From Ziziphus jujuba (Eukaryota > Streptophyta > Magnoliopsida > Rosales > Rhamnaceae), in contig NC_083388.1 in assembly GCF_031755915.1 (NCBI RefSeq), positions 7,067,001 through 7,131,000 on the forward strand: DNA of 64,000 nucleotides, given 5' to 3'. The stretch's first letter is position 1, and each line of letters opens with the position of its first letter. The position numbers were made by a program, and so were the translations under genes. The notes beneath the pieces were generated by a model. The model had not been told where the DNA came from, did no database searches, and saw only the letters and a program-made list of their open reading frames with translations. This document shows positions 23,183 to 35,669 of this stretch, in pieces.

Positions 23183-23332
23183 CTTTCTTCTTCTTCTTAC
23201 TTCTTCATTATCTGAACTACGTCAATGGCGGTTATGCATGAAACGCATACAAACAAAACGCAGAACGCGTTCAACTTTTCCAACAGACCCATTTAATGTC
23301 AACCCGTCAAACAACTTCCCAGCCCATCTGAA

Positions 23333-26300
23333 ATGGCGGCGGAGCCGGCTTTCTCATCCATCTCCGACGCCGTCAATTCCATTCGCCATTCGCTTTCCGA
23401 CCTCTGCCTTCCCGATCAGACCCACCACCACCATTTCTCTTTCTCAGTCCCAGCTCGCTTCTCTTCCTTCGCTCACCGTCTCCAGCTTGTGCTTAACCAG
23501 CTCCTTCGCTCTTCCTCCTCACCTTCACTCGATGACTTCCCTCCTTCCGTCCACACCGCTCTCAAAGGCATCGCTGCTGACCTCGTCAAGGCCCTCGATA
23601 CGGTGTCCGTTTACAAGACCAGAAGCAAGATCTTCGTCCTCATCAATTGCCTTTCTCTCTGCTCTTCTCTCCATGAACGCACTTCCGCCATCTCCGGATG
23701 GCTTGCCTTGCTCGATTCTGCCATTGTTGACTCGCCCGAGCTTCGGAAGAAGGTCGCCGATCTTTCAAGGGACATGAAGCAAGCTCGTTTTGAAGTATTT
23801 TCTCTGTTTCCACCATCATGTCTATGTGCCTATATATTGACTATATTCTGTCTGATGCTTTGATTGAATGAAATTGAATTTGGGATTTTTTAGGTGACGA
23901 AGAACGAAGAGAGAGTTCACTTTATGTTACAAAAAGAAGGGCAAGAAAGGCAAGCGAAAACAAGCAAAGCAGTACAGAGCGCCATAATCATGGATTTAGC
24001 TCGATCTCTTGGCATCGACCCAGAGAATCAAACCGAGCTATCTGAACAAATCAATCTCCTCAAGAACGACCTCGCGCGATCCAGTTCGCTCTCCGAGAGA
24101 AGAATTTTGTCTTCCCTGGAGAGGATTATAGACAACTGGGCAACGGAGCCCACCATCTCCACCTGGAAATTGGACCTGGAATTCGATGACGACGACCAAA
24201 TCACGCCCTTCAAGAATTTCCAGTGCCCATTGACGAAGGCGGTGATGAAGGACCCAGTTGTCTTGGAATCGTCTCAGACGTACGAGCGGAGCGCCATTGA
24301 ATACTGGTTCGAACGGTGCATGGAGGTTGGTCGAGACCCGACTTGTCCGGTGACCGGGATGGTGTTGGGGTCTTTGGAGCTGAAACCCAACATTGGGCTC
24401 GCCGGAGCAATCGAGGAGTGGGTTAATCGGAACGTTGAGATTCAGGTTCAAGCGGCTGTGAAGCATCTGAGTGAAGAAGCTCCTTCTGTTGAATGTATAG
24501 AAAGAGTGTTGGATAGTATTTATAGGATTTGTGAAGAGCACCCAATTAGCAGACACAATGTTAGGAATGCTGGGATTGTTGTGCTTATAGTTAAGCTGCT
24601 AAGGAATAGTTCTAAGATTATCGGAAGCAATTTGAGGAGCAAAGCTCTCTTGGCTTTGTTGTGCATGGCTAAGGATGAAGAAAGCAAGGTGGCTTACTCT
24701 GCTCTTCTATTGAGTTTGTAGAATATTTTACTTATTTTTTTGTCTTTATATTTTCTTAATTTCTTCATTAATTTCTTCTAATTAAGCAATTACAATTTAA
24801 ATCTTTTATATTTTTTTTGCTTCTTCCTTTTTTTTTTTATATCTATTTTTTTATATATATTTTAATTTCTTACCATATACTCAGCAACTTCTAATATTCA
24901 TGGAATTATAGTACTTTCAAAATTCAATGATACTCTTCAGTAGAGCCAAGAATTTTGCAATATGGGTTACAGATAAAACAAAGATATGTTTGTATTTTTT
25001 GATAATTAAATTTAATTGACTATATATATTTTTTTAATAACTATATGACAAAATAAATTTTTAATGTATTTGCAATATATTCATAATTTACCTTTTCTTG
25101 ATCTGGGACAAAATTTTGTAACTTACAGTGAAGAGATAATACTTAGATAACTACTATCTTTCTATAAAGTACAGAACATAATTTGTTACTTTTTACATCT
25201 ATAATTGTGGTGAGAGGCCTCTACGGTGTCTGAAGTTAGAATGTGTTGCACATTTCTAGGAAATCATGCTTGAAGAGGGTACCACTAGATTGGCTATACA
25301 TGGTCTTATTGGGAGCTCAGAGAAAGAGAGAGAGAATGCTGTGAAGCTATTACTCGAGTTCTCTAGTGATGAAGCTTGTTGCACTAAAATTGCATCAGAA
25401 AAAGGTGCACTGGTTCTTCTCTCAAGCATTGCAGGAAACCTGGAGCATCCTGCTTTATCCAACCTAGCAGAGGAGGTTTTAAAGCAGATGGAGAAGATGG
25501 AGGACAATGTTCAGCATTTAGCTGCAGTGGGGAGATTTGAACCCTTGCTTACTCGTCTATGTGAAGGTGCGCCGTATAATTGTTTTTGTCTTCCTGATCT
25601 GCACACAATTAAATTTTTATGGTTTATGTCTTAAAAAAAAGAGTAAAACAATTTTTAACTTTCTTGTTCTATGGTAATGGAATACTAAGCAGGAAATAGA
25701 AGACGAGAGAGAAATTTGTTGACACATATTGGACTTGATTAGTTTGTGGTCTCTGCTTGCAGGTTCTGATGATGTCAAAATAAAGATGGCCACCTTGCTG
25801 GGAAAAATGACCTTGACAAATAGCAGTAAGGAACAAATTGCTCGGCAAGGTACTAAAACACTCGTTGAAATGCTATCAAACCCAGAAGCACAGGCACCAA
25901 GCTTGCAAGCATTGTGTAACTTGTCAAGCCTGGATGACAACGCAACCATCCTCGTTGATTCTCATGTGCTTCCAGCTCTAGTGGATATCCTTTTTAGAAA
26001 TTGGGATCCATTTCCTGAATTGAAGGAGTTGTCTGCATTAACAATTGCAAATATAGTGTCAAATCCAGGGCAATGGGAATTAGCATATGCTGATAAGGAA
26101 GGACACTCTATGCAGTCAGAGTCATTTGTACATAACCTTTTGAGACTTCTAGCTGTTGCATCCCCTAGATGTCAAGTGTCTATTCTACATGTCCTATATG
26201 GAATTGCGTCATCTCCTCAGGCATCAGGTAGTTCTTATGTGATTACTACATGGGTAACTGATATTCATCCACTTAAAAGGGACTGCTTTTTCTTTGTGTA

Positions 26301-27884
26301 AAACTTGAAGTATCAATCTCTGGCTAATTCATCATATACCTAGGAAATGTTCATTTTATTTTGTAAGCTCCATGGCTTTTCATTTCCTTGGTCTCATTTG
26401 AAATCAATGTGAAAGAAAATGCAGTTGATGCGTTAAAAAGGCTTTACTCTGTATGTGATTTCAAGGTCTTGCAAAAGGCTGTTTTGGCTACCTATATCCT
26501 GAAAAGTGGCTTCCCCAAAATGGGTCACAAAACATACCTACACTTTTGTGCTTCAATAATCAGATAACAGGGTTTATTAGGTTTTATTATCCAACAACAC
26601 AACAAAATTGTTTGACTGTCTTGGTGCCTGCTATAAATTTGATTTCTGTTTACATATAAACTTTTGTAGCATTGTTATGAAAGAAATAATGCCAATAAAA
26701 TGGAAATTGAGATAGTCATGACATTCTAACAGGTTAACACGACTTATTATTTTTAATCTTTATTTACAGAGTCGGTAACCTCTCATATAAAATCTGGGGA
26801 AGGCATCAAAATCATATTATCATTTCTTGAGCACCTGGAAGTCGAACACAGGATATCTGCTTTCAGGCTTGCAAGAGTACTCTCGGAAAGGTTTGGTCAT
26901 GATCTAGCTAAAGAGCTAAGACATTCTAACAAGCTTCTCTTGCTTAGAGACAAATTACTAAATAAGCAATCTACAGAAGGTGAGAAATCTGATGCTGCAT
27001 GTATACTTGCTAACCTGTCTCTCTTAGAAGAAGAAGTGAAAGTACTTTTAGGAGCCGACTTTGTAAGATGGGCAGTCAGTACTATCAAAATCCAGCGATG
27101 CAACTCGGGTGCAAGGATTACAAGGCCTATGTCAAGCATGCTGGAAGGTCTTCTAGGTCTCTTGCTTCATGTTACAAGGAGTTGTGATCTGCAAACTCTT
27201 CATGCAGTCCGAGAGAATCGCCTTATGAGCATTTTCTGTGAGCAGCTTGGTTTTCCTTCAAAACCAAGAGTGAAACAACTAGCTCTGTTTGGACTGAAAA
27301 ACTTGTCAGAATGTGGAAGGTTACTTGCTGCTAGGGATGCAGAACCCTCGCCTCCCCGTGGATTATTCTCTTCCTTAGTGTTCATGTGTGGGAAGGCTTC
27401 TTCTCAACCTTCCACCTGTCCATTACACAATATTCCATGCGATGAAGATGGTCAGCTGTGCTTGCTTAAGTGCAAATGTATCAAGCCCCTGGTCGATCTT
27501 CTGGTAGTAGATGAGGACACAAGCGTTCATATTGCTGCAGTGGAAGCACTTTCCACACTCATGTTTGATACTTCTAACAGTTTCAAGAGGGCAGTTGACG
27601 AGCTTGAACAACTAGGTCTTGTTGCTGCTGTCATTGATCTTTTCATTGAAGTTCGACCAGGGGACCTTCAGGAGAGGCTTAGTTGGATGATAGAGAGGAT
27701 ACTAAGAGTAGACAACCACAACCATCGGCAATCACTGAATCAATCTTTGGTTAAGGCATTGGTAGAAGCGTTTAAGCACGGTAATACCAACACAAAGAAG
27801 CATGCTCAGGATGCTCTTACTAACCTAAAGCAGTTATCAGGTGTCAGCGCAAAAACTTCCAGTCAGGCTCGGTCTCGAGGGTAG
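23333..27884 (+). CDS. U-box/armadillo E3 ubiquitin ligase (PUB42-44-like)
   Basis: Five exons are predicted: 23333-23794, 23894-24688, 25260-25566, 25763-26227 and 26770-27884 (3144 nt), giving 1047 residues; all borders are GT-AG and keep frame. Residues 1-220 form the helical U-box N-terminal region. The U-box lies at about 261-334 (FKNFQCPLTKAVMKDPVVLE, QTYERSAIEYWFERC, TCPVTG, LKPNIGLAGAIEEW) and lacks metal-ligand cysteines and histidines, as U-boxes do. Armadillo-type helical repeats fill the rest (for example LLEFSSDEACCTKIASEKGALVLL and LVEMLSNPEAQAPSLQALCNL). Family knowledge makes it an E2-dependent ubiquitin ligase; the length and layout fit the plant PUB42/43/44 group. Substrate and pathway are unknown. 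A broken 5' copy lies at 9-14.6 kb. No lesion was seen. Confidence 0.93.
24950..25165 (+). repeat. Intron-2 segment with copy at 8805-9012
   Basis: This stretch of PUB intron 2 shares a series of matching words with the region just before the PUB pseudogene (see 8805-9012). It is bordered by AT-rich intron sequence with no clear inverted ends. Confidence 0.5.
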
Positions 27885-28104
27885 TCACAACCCGAAATGT
27901 TTATTTGTGCTTTTACCGTGTCAATGCTGTATGACTAATACATGGTTTCAACCCGTGTACTAGAAAATTGATTCAGTTTTGCATCCATTCTTGTAACAAT
28001 TCACAGGATGTTGTGTATTTTTTTTGGCAATAACAAATATATAGAAGATTGCTCTTTTTCCACAAAATTATATAGAATCCGGCCTAGTTGTTGTACTTGT
28101 TCAT
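27885..28104 (+). other. PUB 3' flank
   Basis: Probable 3' UTR; an AATATATAG-type AT-rich stretch near 28030 may hold the poly-A signal. Nothing else seen. Confidence 0.35.
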
Positions 28105-28900
28105 AAGAGCGAGGCAAAAACAGTTTAAATTGAAGAGCTCTAGTTTCAGTCTTTTGTCACACCCAAAAGGAATGATGGAGAAAAGATATAGATAGACTAT
28201 CATACTACTTTTATTGAGACTTGAATAAGATAGTGTTACAATTACATAAGACTCTGCGTACACTATACTTTAGTCCAATAAAAATTGAAAAAAAGAGAAA
28301 AAAAAAAAATCATGGTAATTGAAAATCAAATCAAATCAAACTGAAACAGTTTAATTTCTGTATTTTGTCAAAAACGGTTTTAATTAAAGAGCTCTGGTTT
28401 CTGTATTTTGTCACACCCAAAGAGACGATGGACAAAAGATAATAGACAGATTATCAAACTACTTTTATTGAGACTTGAATAAGATAGTGTAACAATTACA
28501 TAAGGCCCTGCATACACTATAGTTGAGCACAATAAAATTGAAGCTGAAAAAATAAAAAATAAAAAATAATAATAATAATAATAAAATAATAATTGAAAAT
28601 CAAATCAAATCAAACTGAAATAGCTTAATTTCTGTATTTTGTCAAAAACAGTTTAAATAAAAAAGCTCTGGTTTCTGTATTTTGTCACACCCAAAGAGAA
28701 CGTCGGACAAAAGATATATATAGACCATCAAACTACTTTTATTGAGACTTAAATAAAATTGTCATACAATTACACATGGCCAAAGGCCTATGCATACGCC
28801 ATAGTTTAGTCCAATAAAAATTGAAGCTAAAAAAGAGAGAGAAGAAAAAACATCGTGGAAATTGAAAATAAAATCAAATCAAACTGAAGTGGAGAGTTTC
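28105..28900. repeat. Three-unit tandem repeat, unit about 255-275 bp
   Basis: The block AAAGAGCTCTGGTTTCTGTATTTTGTCACACCCAAAG...ACTACTTTTATTGAGACTTGAATAAGATAGTGT...ATTGAAAATCAAATCAAATCAAACTGAA occurs three times. The GAGCTC landmark is at 28135 and 28389, and its degenerate form is at 28663, so the periods are about 254 and 274 bp. Units differ by substitutions and by short A-rich indels. It starts about 220 bases after the PUB stop codon. Confidence 0.9.
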
Positions 28901-29679
28901 CAACTCTAAAAAGAAAAGTTTAAGTTCAATCATGACAACCGACCATTGTTTAAGGTAAACTTCATATTCAACTGCCCAAAAAAAAAAAAAAAAAAAAAAA
29001 CCTTTTTCCCGTGCTTATTAGACTCAAGTTTTGTTTCCTAGAACCCAGAAACAAACAAGAAATGGAAAATAAAAAAGTTAAAACTAAAGCTATGTGCATG
29101 AACCTATTCATGCTTGGCGTAATGAACCAATATATTATACATATTTGCTGTGGTTTGATTGAAAGGAGCAGTCAAATTGCCTGTCGAAAAGGAAATTCAG
29201 GAGCAGAGACCCCAGAGTCTTACCATTTTCACTGCAGATCCACGTTTGAAACAATAAAGTTTGACATAAAAGCAAGAACATCAGTCGGGTGCTACTGTCA
29301 AAAATAATAATAATAATAAAAAATAAAAATAAAAATAAAAAAAACTGGTGCACAACACATAATTAAATTCCTTTTTACTACATTTTTTCATATTACAATC
29401 ATGACCATATCCTTTTTCCTATTTAATGTTCTATAAAACCAAACACGGCACCAACATGTTTGACAATATGGTGTCCATTGTCTCAACTTTATAAACTCGT
29501 CTTACTCTTTGATTAATTAGTACAAATCAGTTTCATCCATGTCGGGTTTTCGAATCTAACGCGTCCATGCAACTGCATGGTAAATGAACATATTTCATCC
29601 CAAATCAGCTCAATTGAAACTAAACATATCCCAATTCACAAAAAATAAATAAATAAATAAAAAGGTAAAAAGTAAAATG
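28901..29679. other. Spacer
   Basis: It contains a poly-A run at about 28979-29000 and a (TAA)n/(AAAAT)n patch at about 29306-29343. The frame at 29011-29307 has no domain. Nothing else is supported. Confidence 0.35.
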
Positions 29680-30032
29680 GGCAAATTTCATTTAAGGCCT
29701 CTCAAATTTATTGTATATAATTACACTTAAAACTAACACTTTTAAAAATCATCAGTAATATCCCTTTAATTTCTATGTCTATAGAAATTAAAATGATTTA
29801 TCGGTCTTTACCAGCTAATTTTAACCGTTTAAGACAAAAAAAATAAAATATTAAAACCATCATTTTATGATTGACGAATATTTTAAAAATAAAATTATGG
29901 TCTTAATATGCTAAAAATCAACTTATAAATACTGGCAAACAAGCTTAAGTGATGGTTTCTTTTTTTTTAAAAAAAAAAAATAGTATAAATATAATTAAGG
30001 TAAAATTTGAAGGCGTTTAAATGAAAATTTTC
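29680..30032. mobile_element. Probable MITE with imperfect 45-bp inverted ends
   Basis: The left end GCAAATTTCATTTAAGGCCT continuing into TCAAATTTATTGTATATAATTACACT pairs with the inverted right end AAAATTTTCATTTAAACGCC continuing into TTCAAATTTTACCTTAATTATATTTATACT. The exact borders and target duplication are unclear, so the superfamily is not assigned. Confidence 0.5.
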
Positions 30033-31195
30033 TAAAACTGAAAATATGTGGCATTAAAGACCGATTTCAGGGTTTCTCCCCATCGCCGTCAAAGTAGAAA
30101 TGGAATAACCCCACAACAATAATTACCAAACATAATTAAAATGCTTCTCATTCTGCTGAAATTGGGCAACTCCCAATTAACACTTCTTTGAGGGGTAGTT
30201 TTACCTACTAGCTAGTAAAGTCGGTTTTTCTATATCCTAAAAGTATTGGCCTGAAATTGTCAAGTTTGGCCTAAACAGAAATAGGTACCATTTATCAGGC
30301 ATTAACCATGTCAGTCCTTTTATTGATAATCCTGTCAAGCAAGAAGAAGAGGATGACAGCAGACCAGAAATCATACATATGATTCTCTCCTCTTCAAAAA
30401 CTCAAGATTGTCCTACTTCTAAGGGGGAGGGAGGTGGGGGTTATAAATCCCCATCAAATGGTAAAATTCATTACTTTTTTAGATAGAAACCTGAGTCTGA
30501 ATCCTTCCTCTCTGTAATAATAATAAAAGTGGTGGGGGCTACAACATTTGTGTTTTGAAAGGAAATGAAATCTTTTGCTTCCACCGTCCTGAAATTTATT
30601 AAGAGAGTTCCAACATTGGGAAAGGAAAATTTTCAATTTGGGACATGAGCAGCAACTTGGAAATTAAAGGATATGGCCCGGTTATAGGTAGCCATTGACA
30701 ACCATATCTACCTCTATTGAATAACAAAGAATCTATCTCCTAACTACCATCCCCTGTCATGCAAAGTTTGTCTGCCGAAAATTCATATTATGGGCCACAG
30801 AAATTGCAAATATCTGGCTGTTAAAAGTATTGAAAAATCAACAAAGTCGGGCTTGAGATTTGAGCATCATTTAAGACCTCAATGTCAAGAATTGCCTATG
30901 CAGTAAACTCAATAAAGTCTATCATTTTTAGTCTTTAGGTTCTCATTTGAAAGATGGAGTAAATTGATCAATAGGATCCAAAGATAAATGAAAGCAGTTC
31001 AAGCGCATCTAATTTGAATTTGACTATATATTTACAATCTCTTATACTATAATTATAGATAATTTTTTTTTTACGAGAATTTTTCAGTATGATTATTATT
31101 ATTATTATTGTCAAATAAAGATGACTCAATTAGTAAATTATTTAAATAGATCATTTCATATATGTGAAAAATTAATAGGATTATTCTTATTATAG
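30033..31195. other. Spacer
   Basis: Mixed-composition spacer with no open frame of note and no structure I can support. Confidence 0.35.
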
Positions 31196-31199
31196 ACCT

Positions 31200-31580
31200 C
31201 AAGATGAGAGAAAATTTTTGTAATTAGTTTTGTGTGAAACTTAATAAAATTATTATTTTGTAGAATGATCTTTTGTTTTAATAAATATATCTATAAACAT
31301 TTCTTTTTCTTGTTTGCAACACCTGGCATAACAAACTTCTACCATAACACATTTTAAATGATAAATGAAAATAAATGTGTTTATATGTATAGACAACTAT
31401 ACGAGAGAAAATCTTTATAATTAGTTGTGTGTGAAACTTAATAGAACTATTATTTCGTAGAATGATCTTTTGATTTAATAAATATATCTATAAACATTTC
31501 TTTTTCTTGTTTGCAACACATGGCATAACAAACTTCTACCTTAACACATTTTAAATGATAAACGAAAATAAAAGTGTTTA
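31200..31580 (+). repeat. Tandem duplication, unit about 197 bp
   Basis: The first unit (about 31200-31380) and the second (about 31398-31580) share GAGAGAAAAT.TTT.TAATTAGTT, GTGTGAAACTTAATA, GTAGAATGATCTTTTG, AATAAATATATCTATAAACA and GGCATAACAAACTTCTACC. The landmark GAATGATC is at 31263 and 31460. Divergence is modest. Confidence 0.88.
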
Positions 31581-31730
31581 GATGTTTGGTCAAACACGTG
31601 AAGTGAAAATTTTCATGGTTTAATAAAAGCTTAGTACAAAGAGACTGTGCGAATTCCCACATGATTTGTTTTATTTTTCTACAAGACTAGTTCCATGCAT
31701 GTTTTTAAAAATTGTGTTATTGTTTTGGAT

Positions 31731-32118
31731 TAATTGCATTTTAGTATGCTTGAATATTTTGGGAAAGTTACATTTTTAGCTTTCAAATTTATAATGTTCC
31801 AAATTAAATAATTAAATTTCAATTTGCTTCATTTTAATCCAACTGGATTTTTAGTAAACAATAGTTAACGGAGTTTAGAGTACCAAAATCAATTTTTTTA
31901 ATATGTAAATTTCAACAAACAAAAATTAAAAACTAAATTACAGCAAATTGTAATTTAATATTGATTAGATATGACGGAATGTTAGTCACTATTAATCAAA
32001 AAAATTTAATTAGACAAAAATATAACAAACTAAAATTTGAGGGCTAAAATTAGAACATTTTAAATTTAAAGTTTAAAAGTATAATTTTCCCAAACTCCAT
32101 AGTATTAAAGTATAATTA
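31731..32118. mobile_element. Probable MITE with long (about 65 bp) inverted ends
   Basis: The left arm TTTTAGTATGCTTGAATATTTTGGGAAAGTTACATTTTTAGCTTTCAAATTTATAATGTTC (given here only as its landmarks TTTGGGAAAGTTACATTTTT and TTCAAATTTATAATGTTC) matches the inverted right arm with landmarks TTTGGGAAAATTATACTTTT and TTTAAATTTAAAATGTTC. No coding frame lies inside. The target duplication is unclear. Confidence 0.55.
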
Positions 32119-33911
32119 TCTGTATTATTTTTTATCTTCTTACTTCAAAAAAAGTAGCTAAAAAAACAATAAAAAAAATGCAATTAAGGAAAACTAGACA
32201 ACTTTCTTTGAAATATGTAACTATAAACTACATTTTTTCAACATAGTTTTTTCAATAACATTTACATAGAGCTAATATATATCCAAATTCAAATTAGATT
32301 TTTAATATCAAAATTAATATTATAATTTTTTTTAACTTTTAAATCACATCAACAGTTAAAAATTAAAATTATATTATCAATCGTTAGTTTTGATAAAGTT
32401 TATTATTTTTAAATAGAATTTTAGTATATTAATAAAATTATATTTTATTTTTTTTAAAATTTTAAATTTTAAATTATTATATTTAATATAATTCAATAGC
32501 TAATAAAAAATTATATATTAAAAATATCATATCATCGTCATATGAGTCCATTATATATATAAATATATTTTTATTTATTTAACTACACGAGAAAAACATA
32601 GAATGTACAATTCATATTTCTTTCACATGCATCTCAAGGGTTTTGAAAATTCTTTCCATGATCATCCAATTGTGTGTTAAGACTGTGTTAGACTGTTAAT
32701 AAATTCCATTCAACTTTTGCGGCTTGCTTCTGTAGTTTTCCTTTTTTCCTTTTAACGTCCTTCCAACTTAAATTTGGTAATTACGATAACTGAAATTCAG
32801 GGAAAAAAAAATAAAATAAAATCCCTAGAATGAAAAGAAAAACACAACATATTATTGCCACATACATGTATAGGTTTTTTTTCGGCTGGAAAAGAAATTA
32901 GAAATTAATAGTCAACAAATCGTTTACATGTGTCGAAAAGGAGAGACATAGATGCTAGTAACACATTTTATGTACTTCAAATTAATTATATCAAATTCTG
33001 ATTATTAGGTGATATGGTATTTTTTTTATAATATACAAATAAGACTTATATATCAATTGATGTTTTTACAAAATATGTTGTAACATGGTTGTTTAATTTC
33101 TTAATTTTGTTTGTTAGGGATTTACGTTAATATATTGTCACATAGTTGGTTTTTAGTTTCTTATTTTTCTTTATTAAATTAATTGAGTGTAACTTGTTCA
33201 TGTAAGTCTTAGTTAGTGGTAATTAAATTTTAATAGATATATAATTTAATTATAAAATTATAAGGAAAAATATATAAATACCAAATTGAACACAATTTTA
33301 AGTTTTGTTGATTTTTGTTTTGTTTTGGTTTTTTTTTTTTTTTAAGTTTTTAATTGTTTAAAATATCTTATTATAACCACTCTTAACTAACATTTGATAT
33401 AAGCAAATTACATGTAATTAGATATAAAAAAAAAATAAAACAGAAACAAAAAACTAACCATATTAGCAAAAGATACCTTAGTTATTAATTGACGGTTATT
33501 TATTTATTTTGGAAACAAATTTATATGTAAATTGGAAGTTAAAAATGTTGTATGTTTCCTAAAGGCATTCTAAAGATGGTAAAGCTATTATTTCTTCCTT
33601 TGAAAAAAAAAAATTAAAATAATTACTTATATTACTCTTGTGATGTTCATATTCGCACCATAAAATTTCTACTTTTTTTTTTTTTGGTGAATACCATAAC
33701 ATTTCTACTTAAACATATATATATGCCACAAAAAGTTAATTAATCCATATTTAATTATCTATTCATTAATTTTATTAATTCATCAATATATAATTGCCAA
33801 CAAGATTTGGTATTGTGGGTCTTCTTCACTGCATAAACTCCATATAATTTGGATTTTGAGTCTTCAGGAGCTGAACTTGACAACATTTCTGTTCATTTTG
33901 AAATCAAAATG

Positions 33912-33942
<31 letters not shown>

Positions 33943-34768
33943 TATTGCACAGTGGCTGACATGATGCCAAATATATCCAAACAAGAAAAACAACATTATT
34001 TAAAATCCCACAATCGAATCAGGGGCACAAAAACCTTGCAATTAAAAAAAAAAAAAATGAAGGAATATAGTTTTCTCTTTCTTGGCCAATCTTAGACCAT
34101 GTGAACCAAATTTGAATTTGGAATTTGTGGGTTATATAAAGGAAAAACTCATCAACTGGTAATAGCCAGCAGTACAACGACTGTTCTTCCAAAAAATTCA
34201 GGTTTTTCGAGATATATGGAAACATATAGACGTTGTGGGTCTCACTATTAAGCACATTAGGCACATTGATCTTACAATCGAGAAGCAAAAACATTTTTTT
34301 ATTTTTTTTATTTTGTCATTTTTCTTTTCTAAGTGTTGGTTATTTATAGAGAGATTTTTATTTTTATTTTTTTCCATTTTTTCTATCCACGTTATCATCT
34401 AACCAATAAAAAACAATCTTATCATATCTAAAAATAATTACTTTTTATATGTTTATTTATTTATTTTTTTCTTTTTTATATCTTTTTTTTTAAATAAAAT
34501 GATATTATATCATTGATACATAAAAATACAAAGATCCATATCCATTACTAAAACTTGTTGATTATAAACAATTTTTTTTTTAAAAAAAAATTATTTTGTC
34601 AAAATTAAATTGAATTATTTGATGGGAATGAGCCACGAATAGAAAAAATCAGATGATGTGTTGGAGAAAGAAGCTGAGATGAAATAACTGAAACATTCCT
34701 TTCACAGACGTGGACAAATATATACATATTATACAGACAATAATCACAAGCAAAAAAGTAATGAAACT
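32119..34768. other. AT-rich spacer
   Basis: Very AT-rich with poly-A/T tracts and an (AAT)n microsatellite at about 33913-33941. Open frames here follow those simple repeats and are not called. Confidence 0.4.
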
Positions 34769-35316
34769 AGATCTGGCAATCATAACGTATCGTGTTAAAT
34801 TGTGTTTGTATCGTATTGTGTTATGTTCATGTAAAATTTAGTTAATACAAACATAACCTATTAAACTTTTGTATGGAAATAAATAAATCTAAATCTATTC
34901 AATAAATTAACATATAATACATCATCTGATCCTATTAGCTTATTAAAAATAAATATAAATTTGAAAATTTAAATTTGATTTAGTTTTTAAATAATAAAAT
35001 AATATTTAAAAAAAATACAAAGACTTGTTTATTATCAAATTTGTTTAAAAATTAAACTAAAAAAGAACAAATTAATACATACTTAATTATAAATTAAATA
35101 ATTTTAATATTATAAAACTTGTGTGATTACAAAAATATCCCTTTCTAATAGGTTTATCATGTATTATAATGTTTTATCCGTTAAAATCGGTTAATTTATT
35201 GGATTTTATTGGATGACATTAATACGGATCTGATACGATTCCATCAATCTAAATTTGTAAATTAATGTATAAGTGTTTATGTATTATCGTGTCCTGTAAG
35301 ATTTTCACAAGCCTAA
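34769..35316. mobile_element. hAT-like element with 8-bp target duplication
   Basis: The same 8 bases, ATGAAACT, occur at 34761-34768 and 35317-35324. The ends AGATCTGGCAATCATAACG and (inverted) TTAGGCTTGTGAAAATC are weak inverted repeats. The interior has the CGTATCGTGTTAAATTGTGTTTGTATCG-type text (landmark CGTATCGTGTTAAAT) common to a plant repeat family starting TCTGGCAAT. A diverged partial copy is at 20437-20610. Confidence 0.6.
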
Positions 35317-35324
35317 ATGAAACT

Positions 35325-35636
35325 TCCATTTGCTCTTTTATTTCTCTGAGACTCAACTTTGAGTAAGAAAGAGAATTTGTGGGATTATAAATTTCCATAG
35401 AGAGCGAGGGGGCTTTTCTTCTCCACTGTTGAGGGATCTCCTTTTTTCTTTGCCAGCTTTAATCAGCTCTCTTGGAAGGTGAATACATTAATCACTTTTA
35501 TCTCCTTGCTTTTGTGTCATTTTGCTTTTCTCTCGATGTTTTTCTTTCTTATACATATGCATATTTCAAATTTTTTTTTTTGTTTTTTGTTTTTTGCCTT
35601 TGTCAATCTTTTTTTCTTTTCATTTACAAGTATCAA

Positions 35637-35669
<33 letters not shown>

